A stretch of DNA of 56,459 nucleotides, from assembly GCF_002929845.1 (NCBI RefSeq), contig NZ_PJJS01000051.1, positions 131,364 to 187,822 on the forward strand. Direction: 5' to 3'. This DNA comes from Cryobacterium sp. M96. GTDB taxonomy: Bacteria; Actinomycetota; Actinomycetes; Actinomycetales; Microbacteriaceae. This document shows positions 52,074 through 56,459 of the stretch, one piece after another; within the stretch, counting starts at the first letter, position 1; every line of letters starts with the position of its first letter. The notes beneath the pieces were generated by a model. The model did not search any database and was not told the DNA's origin. It saw nothing but the letters and a program-made list of their open reading frames with translations. The position numbers and the translations under genes are program-made.

Positions 52074-53666
52074 TTGGATTCATTGAGAAGGCTCACAACC
52101 GTCGCACTCGCGGGGTTATCCGTGTTCGCTTTGGCCGCCTGCGGAACCGGAACAGCAGTAACCCCCAACGCGTCCGACGCCAGGGCGAGGTTAGCTCCAG
52201 CGGTCGCAATCGTGCCGACAACGGTCGCGTCTGGCGCATTCAGTGAGACGGCGCAGGTCTCCCTTGGGAAGGACGGGGCGCGCTCTACGGCCGGCGCGGC
52301 CGGAAGCGGTGACGTGTACTTCCCCAACGCCGGCAACGGCGGGTACGACGTCCAGCACTACGACCTTGCCCTTCGCTACACGCCGCCGACGGAACCCACG
52401 GTCCTCACAGGCCGCCTCAGCGGCGTCGCGACCATCACACTCCGCGCGAAGCAGGATCTGCAGTCGCTTAACTTCGACTTACGCGGCCTCGACGTTTCGT
52501 CGGTCCGGGTGGACGGCAAGGCGGCGGCACACGGGAAAGCGCAAGGCAAAGACAGCGCCGAGTGGTCACAGAAGCAGGACAATGCAAACCGATACTGGGA
52601 ACTCACCGTTGAGCTGCGGCCGAAGCTCGAAGCAGGACAGACGACGACCATTGTCATTGAATATGGCGGGATCACCGGGCGGCCACTAGACACCACCGGG
52701 GCCCTTTACGGGTGGGTCACCACTGCTGATGGCGCGATGGTGGTCAACGAGCCCGATGGAGCGGCGACCTGGTACCCCGTGAACGACGACCCGGAAGACA
52801 AGGCAACTTACAGGTTCCGCATCACGGTGCCGGCCGGTAAGACAGCTGTGGCAAACGGGCTGCCCGCCGGGGCGCCCAAGACAAAGGCCGGCTGGACAAC
52901 ATGGACGTGGCGGGCATCCGACCCGATGTCCAGCTACCTGTCGACGGCGAGCGTAGGCGACTACGCCTTGTCCCGCGACGTGAGTCCGGACGGTCTGCCG
53001 ATCATCAATGCGATCGACGATGGAGTGACGGGCGCGCCTCTTGCAGAAACAGCGGCGGCACTCGCGCTGCAGCCCCAGATGATCACCTTTCTGGAGGCCC
53101 AATTCGGGCGATACCCTTTCGAGTCGTTCGGCGCCATTGTCGACGACGACTCGGTCGACTACGCCCTGGAGACTCAGACCCGCCCGGTGTACTCCGAGGT
53201 CGCGGACGAAAACACAGTGGTGCACGAACTGGGGCACCAGTGGTTCGGCAACTCTGTGACCCCGGCTGATTGGAAGGACATCTGGCTGAACGAAGGCTGG
53301 GCGACCTATATCGAGTGGCTCTGGGCAGAACATCAGGGCACCGCATCAATTTCCAATCAGTTCGCCGACACGGTGGCATACCTGGACGCAAACGACGGCT
53401 GGGCACTCAACATCGCAGACCCGGGTCGCGACAGCCTCTTTGCGAATCCGGTCTATCTGCGAGGCGCGGCTACCCTGTACGCATTGCGCGCGAAGATCGG
53501 TGACGACGCGTTCTTCGCCGGCGCCCGCTTGTGGCTGACTGAGTACGACGACTCGAATGCGACCACTGCGGACTTCGAAGCCGTAATGGAAGAGAGCTCA
53601 GGCCAGCAACTCCAGACTTTCTTCGACGACTGGTTGCGCGAAGGCGACCGCCCGGCAATGCCCTAG
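52074..53666 (+). CDS. M1 family metallopeptidase, lipoprotein
   Basis: 530 residues. Lipoprotein signal (LAAC, Cys23), then an Ala/Thr-rich linker to residue 80. The M1 N-terminal beta domain follows (YDVQHYDLALRYTPP, ATWYPVNDDPEDKATYRF). The zinc site is HELGH at 384–388 with Glu407 in WLNEGWATYIEW, the HExxH-18-E pattern. It cleaves amino-terminal residues from peptides outside the membrane. The start is TTG at 52074, preceded by AAGGGG 8 nt upstream; no ATG fits the signal peptide frame. Confidence 0.93.
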   Translation: MDSLRRLTTVALAGLSVFALAACGTGTAVTPNASDARARLAPAVAIVPTTVASGAFSETAQVSLGKDGARSTAGAAGSGDVYFPNAGNGGYDVQHYDLALRYTPPTEPTVLTGRLSGVATITLRAKQDLQSLNFDLRGLDVSSVRVDGKAAAHGKAQGKDSAEWSQKQDNANRYWELTVELRPKLEAGQTTTIVIEYGGITGRPLDTTGALYGWVTTADGAMVVNEPDGAATWYPVNDDPEDKATYRFRITVPAGKTAVANGLPAGAPKTKAGWTTWTWRASDPMSSYLSTASVGDYALSRDVSPDGLPIINAIDDGVTGAPLAETAAALALQPQMITFLEAQFGRYPFESFGAIVDDDSVDYALETQTRPVYSEVADENTVVHELGHQWFGNSVTPADWKDIWLNEGWATYIEWLWAEHQGTASISNQFADTVAYLDANDGWALNIADPGRDSLFANPVYLRGAATLYALRAKIGDDAFFAGARLWLTEYDDSNATTADFEAVMEESSGQQLQTFFDDWLREGDRPAMP

Positions 53667-53877
53667 CCACCAGCGCAGTCCCTGGCAAGGAGAACCCGAA
53701 GGTTCACGGCTCGATGTGCCACGAGCAATCGAGCCCGACTGACTTCATGCGCCCGGACAAAGTGAAACACACAGCGTTCGAGACCATCCGACACAGGTGA
53801 ACACAGAAAAACAGCCGGAGCTACGGCGCTGAAGAAGAACTCGCAGCCACACGAAACCGCAAGATCCACTCAAACCA

Positions 53878-53916
53878 GAAATCGTTCCTGAGAAGCCTCA
53901 GGTGCGATTTCTTTAT
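53878..53916 (+). terminator. Intrinsic terminator
   Basis: Two-part stem: GAAATCG with CGATTTC and CCTGAG with CTCAGG, a 2-nt internal mismatch, a 4-nt loop, then TTTATATTT. It lies 210 bp after the peptidase stop and 75 bp before the convergent gene's stop. The T-rich side favours the plus direction. The stretch 53667–53877 holds no gene I can support. Confidence 0.72.
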
Positions 53917-53989
53917 ATTTGCCTTCACTGATCCGGTTGACCCACGACTCTATCCAGTAGCGCTTGCCGAGGTTGGTCTTCCGGCAGCG

Positions 53990-54445
53990 TCAGGCCTTCA
54001 CATCTCCGCGCCATCCGCCGTCGGAGGTTCCCTTCGCCTCGATGAACTCCTTAAAGTTCCTGAGGTCTTTTTTAATGGCGTGATCGTCGATACCGAGAGC
54101 GGCCCCAGCCTTCTCAAGCAGCCCTGTCGCCTCCCAATCAAGCTGTACCGTCACCCGTGTCTCGTTCGCGGCCAACTTATGGAACGTGACAACTCCCGCG
54201 TGGTCAACCTGGCCGCCGGTGCTGTTCCAGGCAACACGCTCGTCAGGGTGCTGCTCAGTTATCCGAGCCTCAAACTCGCGCTCCACGCCACCGACTTTAA
54301 CCTTCCACTCGGTGAGAGTGTCGGTCACCTGCGTGACGGATTCAACAAAACTGAGAAACTTTGGAAACTCCTCGAATTTTGTCCACTGGTTATACGCGAC
54401 GGTAACGGGAACGTTGACGTCGACAGTCTCGATGGCGTTGGGCAT
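53990..54445 (-). CDS. SRPBCC family protein (cyclase/dehydrase-like)
   Basis: 151 residues with the START-like pattern: IETVDVNVPVTVAYNQWTKFEEFP near the N-terminus, FEARITEQHPDERVAW, and a C-terminal helix with DLRNFKEFIEAKG. These proteins bind lipophilic ligands; the Streptomyces cyclase/dehydrase branch is the closest pattern. A strong GGAGG precedes ATG 54445. Function unknown; single-gene unit ahead of the FUSC pseudogene. Confidence 0.85.
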   Translation of the reverse strand: MPNAIETVDVNVPVTVAYNQWTKFEEFPKFLSFVESVTQVTDTLTEWKVKVGGVEREFEARITEQHPDERVAWNSTGGQVDHAGVVTFHKLAANETRVTVQLDWEATGLLEKAGAALGIDDHAIKKDLRNFKEFIEAKGTSDGGWRGDVKA

Positions 54446-54522
54446 GATGACCTCCTAATGCGAATTCGACGGATGAAATAGTTTCTGCAATCCCATTCAC
54501 AGTACCGAAGGCTAATCCAAGG

Positions 54523-55552
54523 TCAACCCGGGTAAGGAAAAACTCGCGGGAACGAGAAGGTTCCTGTGCGCGGAACCTCAGCAGCGTGAACAGGCGATGG
54601 GACGGGCTGAACGACGGGCGAGGGAGACTCTTCAGAATCTCTCTCGGTCCCAGGGCGAAGGGCGACCAAAATGCACTTCAGATCGATGACGATCGCGGCC
54701 GTGGGGATAAGCGACGTCGCCCCGGCACCCAACTCTTGCATGCCGTGCAGAATCGCCTCGACTGCCGCTACGGCGGCATCAAGGGGTGCGCTATCACGCG
54801 GGCCATCGTCCGGGGCACGCAAGGTTTCTGCGACTGCGTGCAGGGCATCGCTGAGAACCGGAGGCAGTTCGGGCGGCAGCTCAAGGGGAATCGGTTTACC
54901 CCAGATCATGCCCGCAAAAACCTCGGACAGGTTGCGCACGTGAAAGGTGACGTTCTCCAGGGCCGCGAGGCCCTCCTAGTCAACAACAAGATTTCTGCGG
55001 TTGAAACGAGCGCGAGGGTTACCCTTACGACTCTCATCGGCGCGTTGCACAGCCGACCTGACGTCTCGTGCCGCGTCCGTGAGTGCGCTGCCCCTGGTCG
55101 CCCGGAGTTCACGCTCGGGAGGCCAACTCCCAACCAAGGCCACGCCGATATCGCTGAGGTGCGTGGCGAGGGTGCCTCAAAAACTGCTCAACCGCTCGAC
55201 CTCCGCCCACAGTAAGCCATCGCATGCCTCCGATAAGGGGGCCGAGGCCGATGACCAGCCAGATCGTCTAAACGCTGGGCTCGCTCAGGATGAGCACGGC
55301 CCCGGCGAGGGCGATTCCGAAGGCCAGCCCAGCGAGGGTTTGTAAAGCGCTGCGGAGCGAACGCATGAGGGTTGGGTGCATGCTCAGAAGTGCGCCCAGC
55401 GGCGCATAGTACCGCAATTCCTGAGCGTTTCCAGGGAGGAAAGGGAACGGTGTCCAGGCAATCGCCACAGCAACAGCGATCTCGGTGATCTGGAGGAATC
55501 GCGGAGGTTGGAGACGACGACGAACCGACGTCACCGTCTCATGCCGCTGCAT
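54523..55552 (-). pseudogene. FUSC-family membrane protein gene, inactivated
   Basis: Three pieces of one gene can be read on the minus strand. The N-terminus (APLGALLSMHPTLMRSLRSA, LAFGIALAGAVLILSEPSV) meets a TAG at 55268–55270, after which WLVIGLGPLIGGMRWLTVGG continues in the same frame. A later piece (HLSDIGVALVGSWPPEREL … ARFNRRNLVVD) meets another TAG, then continues as EGLAALENVTFHVRNLSEVF to the end at 54523. Part of the membrane region between the pieces is missing. FUSC proteins are aromatic-acid-exporter-like; this copy should not make a working product. Confidence 0.75.
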
Positions 55553-55668
55553 CTCTTGCGCTGCTCATTCAAAAAATTATTTCGCGTGACGTTGAGACCA
55601 GATCAACTTCTGAGATGCTCTGAACGCTCGTTCGCGCGTTGCTCGCCAGGAATGCATACGATAACCAA

Positions 55669-56310
55669 GTGACTTTGCCGAACGGATTTCATCTAGCGAA
55701 CCGAGAGTTCTTTGCCCGCGAGGTGCTCAATGTCGCACCCGAAATTCTCGGCTGCATCCTTCAACGCACCGATGACGACGGCATTGTGACCATTCGAATT
55801 ACCGAGGTCGAGGCGTACGCGGGTGAACGCGACCCCGGCGCACACGCCTATCGGGGCCAGACGAATCGGAACAAGACAATGTTCGGTCCCGCCGGGCACC
55901 TCTACTGCTACTTCACCTATGGAATGCACCACTCGCTGAACCTCGTCGCCGGACAACCAGGACAGCCATACGGTTGTCTCATCAGGGCGGGAGACGTGAT
56001 GGGAGGTGCCGCCATTGCCCGCAGCCGTCGAGAAAGCAAACCACGAAAAGTTCCTCTTCCCAGTAGCAGTCTGGCGCGGGGCCCTGGCTGCGTTGCCCAA
56101 ACCTTCGGGGCAACCCTGGCAAACGACGGTGACGATCTTTTTGGCGGACAGTGGAAGTTTTTCGTTCCGGATGATGGCCTGGTGTTACCCCACCGAACCG
56201 GACCACGCGTTGGCGTCAGCGGACCCGGCGGCAATGCGACGAATTTCCCCTGGCGATACTGGTTAGCTGATGCGGCATCCGTCTCAACCTACAAACCAGG
56301 CCGCCCGTAA
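55669..56310 (+). CDS. DNA-3-methyladenine glycosylase (AAG/MPG type)
   Basis: 213 residues. Removes alkylated purines to begin base excision repair. Matches the AAG fold: FFAREVLNVAPEILGCIL, the catalytic-region ITEVEAYAGERDPGAHAYRG (Glu in EVEAY), NKTMFGPAGHLYCYFTYGMH and the substrate pocket LIRAGDV. C-terminal GPRVGVS and PWRYWLAD also fit. The start is uncertain: GTG 55669 is suggested by family length, with TTG 55639 further upstream; neither has a strong ribosome-binding site. Confidence 0.9.
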   Translation: MTLPNGFHLANREFFAREVLNVAPEILGCILQRTDDDGIVTIRITEVEAYAGERDPGAHAYRGQTNRNKTMFGPAGHLYCYFTYGMHHSLNLVAGQPGQPYGCLIRAGDVMGGAAIARSRRESKPRKVPLPSSSLARGPGCVAQTFGATLANDGDDLFGGQWKFFVPDDGLVLPHRTGPRVGVSGPGGNATNFPWRYWLADAASVSTYKPGRP

Positions 56311-56350
56311 CCGTGGCTCGCCGTTTGTCTGCATTGGTGGCCGCGGGTGG

Positions 56351-56459
56351 TTATATTTTCGTCAGGGCCTCGCCCTTGTGCATCGCCACGTGGTCGGTCG
56401 TGTCGCTCGTGATCTCGTACTGCGGATCATCGGGACTGCAGCGGTGAGTGTGCCCTTTG
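56351..56459 (-). CDS. C-terminal end of an unidentified gene (partial)
   Basis: Minus-strand frame open from the right edge to TAA at 56351–56353. The 35 visible residues (ending TSDTTDHVAMHKGEALTKI) are polar with no membrane segment. I do not recognise the family. Confidence 0.5.
   Translation of the reverse strand, partial: KGHTHRCSPDDPQYEITSDTTDHVAMHKGEALTKI

Overview
The window is high-GC actinobacterial DNA. The gene set points to a member of the Microbacteriaceae or a close relative: an N-terminal DUF222/HNH-type protein, the SCO1664–DUF3090–histidine phosphatase trio, a PadR regulator, many GTG/TTG starts and dense 1–4 bp stop/start overlaps. This placement is an inference from gene content, not from a marker gene. 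I see no rRNA, tRNA or CRISPR array.

Layout. 1–7.0 kb: a DUF222/HNH-type fragment, a perfect long inverted repeat, an RluA-type pseudouridine synthase, the anaerobic ribonucleotide reductase pair nrdD-nrdG behind two NrdR-like boxes, and the conserved actinobacterial trio. 7.1–11.0 kb: an OpuC/ProU-type osmoprotectant ABC transporter. 11.2–16.3 kb: an SDR, an AarF/UbiB-like kinase, a PadR regulator with a palindromic candidate operator, a DUF808 membrane protein and a LysE exporter. 16.4–19.3 kb: lycopene cyclase plus a Brp/Blh beta-carotene-cleaving enzyme (together making retinal), followed by a decayed second copy of the DUF808–lysE pair. 19.3–25.4 kb: an acidic protein of unknown function, an SDR, and a tight five-gene operon (DoxX-like, small membrane protein, acyl-CoA-dehydrogenase-like flavoprotein without the usual catalytic Glu, signal-less PhnD-like binding protein, radical SAM enzyme with a TusA-like N-terminus) that matches no pathway I know.

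25.4–32.7 kb is a scar region: IS30 remnants at both ends, carrying matching 21-bp terminal repeats in inverted orientation, enclose an aconitase-family gene, a cupin–DUF2249 gene and two separate fragments of glutamate synthase small subunit (gltD). An aldo/keto reductase and an arsenite-permease-like pseudogene follow.

32.7–46.3 kb is the most striking block: a complete V/A-type ATPase operon (D-G-I-K-E-C-F-A-B) running on the minus strand, ending in a P2-type cation ATPase and a one-helix protein, and preceded by a histidine kinase/LuxR-type response regulator pair. The rotary ATPase, the P-type pump, the osmoprotectant uptake system and the retinal genes all concern membrane energetics or ion and osmotic balance.

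46.4–56.5 kb: a serine hydrolase, a lipoprotein alpha-carbonic anhydrase with a terminator-like hairpin in its leader, a sigma factor with an overlapping membrane partner, a TetR–GAP-family pair with a palindromic operator, a secreted M1 metallopeptidase, an SRPBCC protein, a FUSC-family pseudogene, a 3-methyladenine DNA glycosylase and the tail of one more gene.
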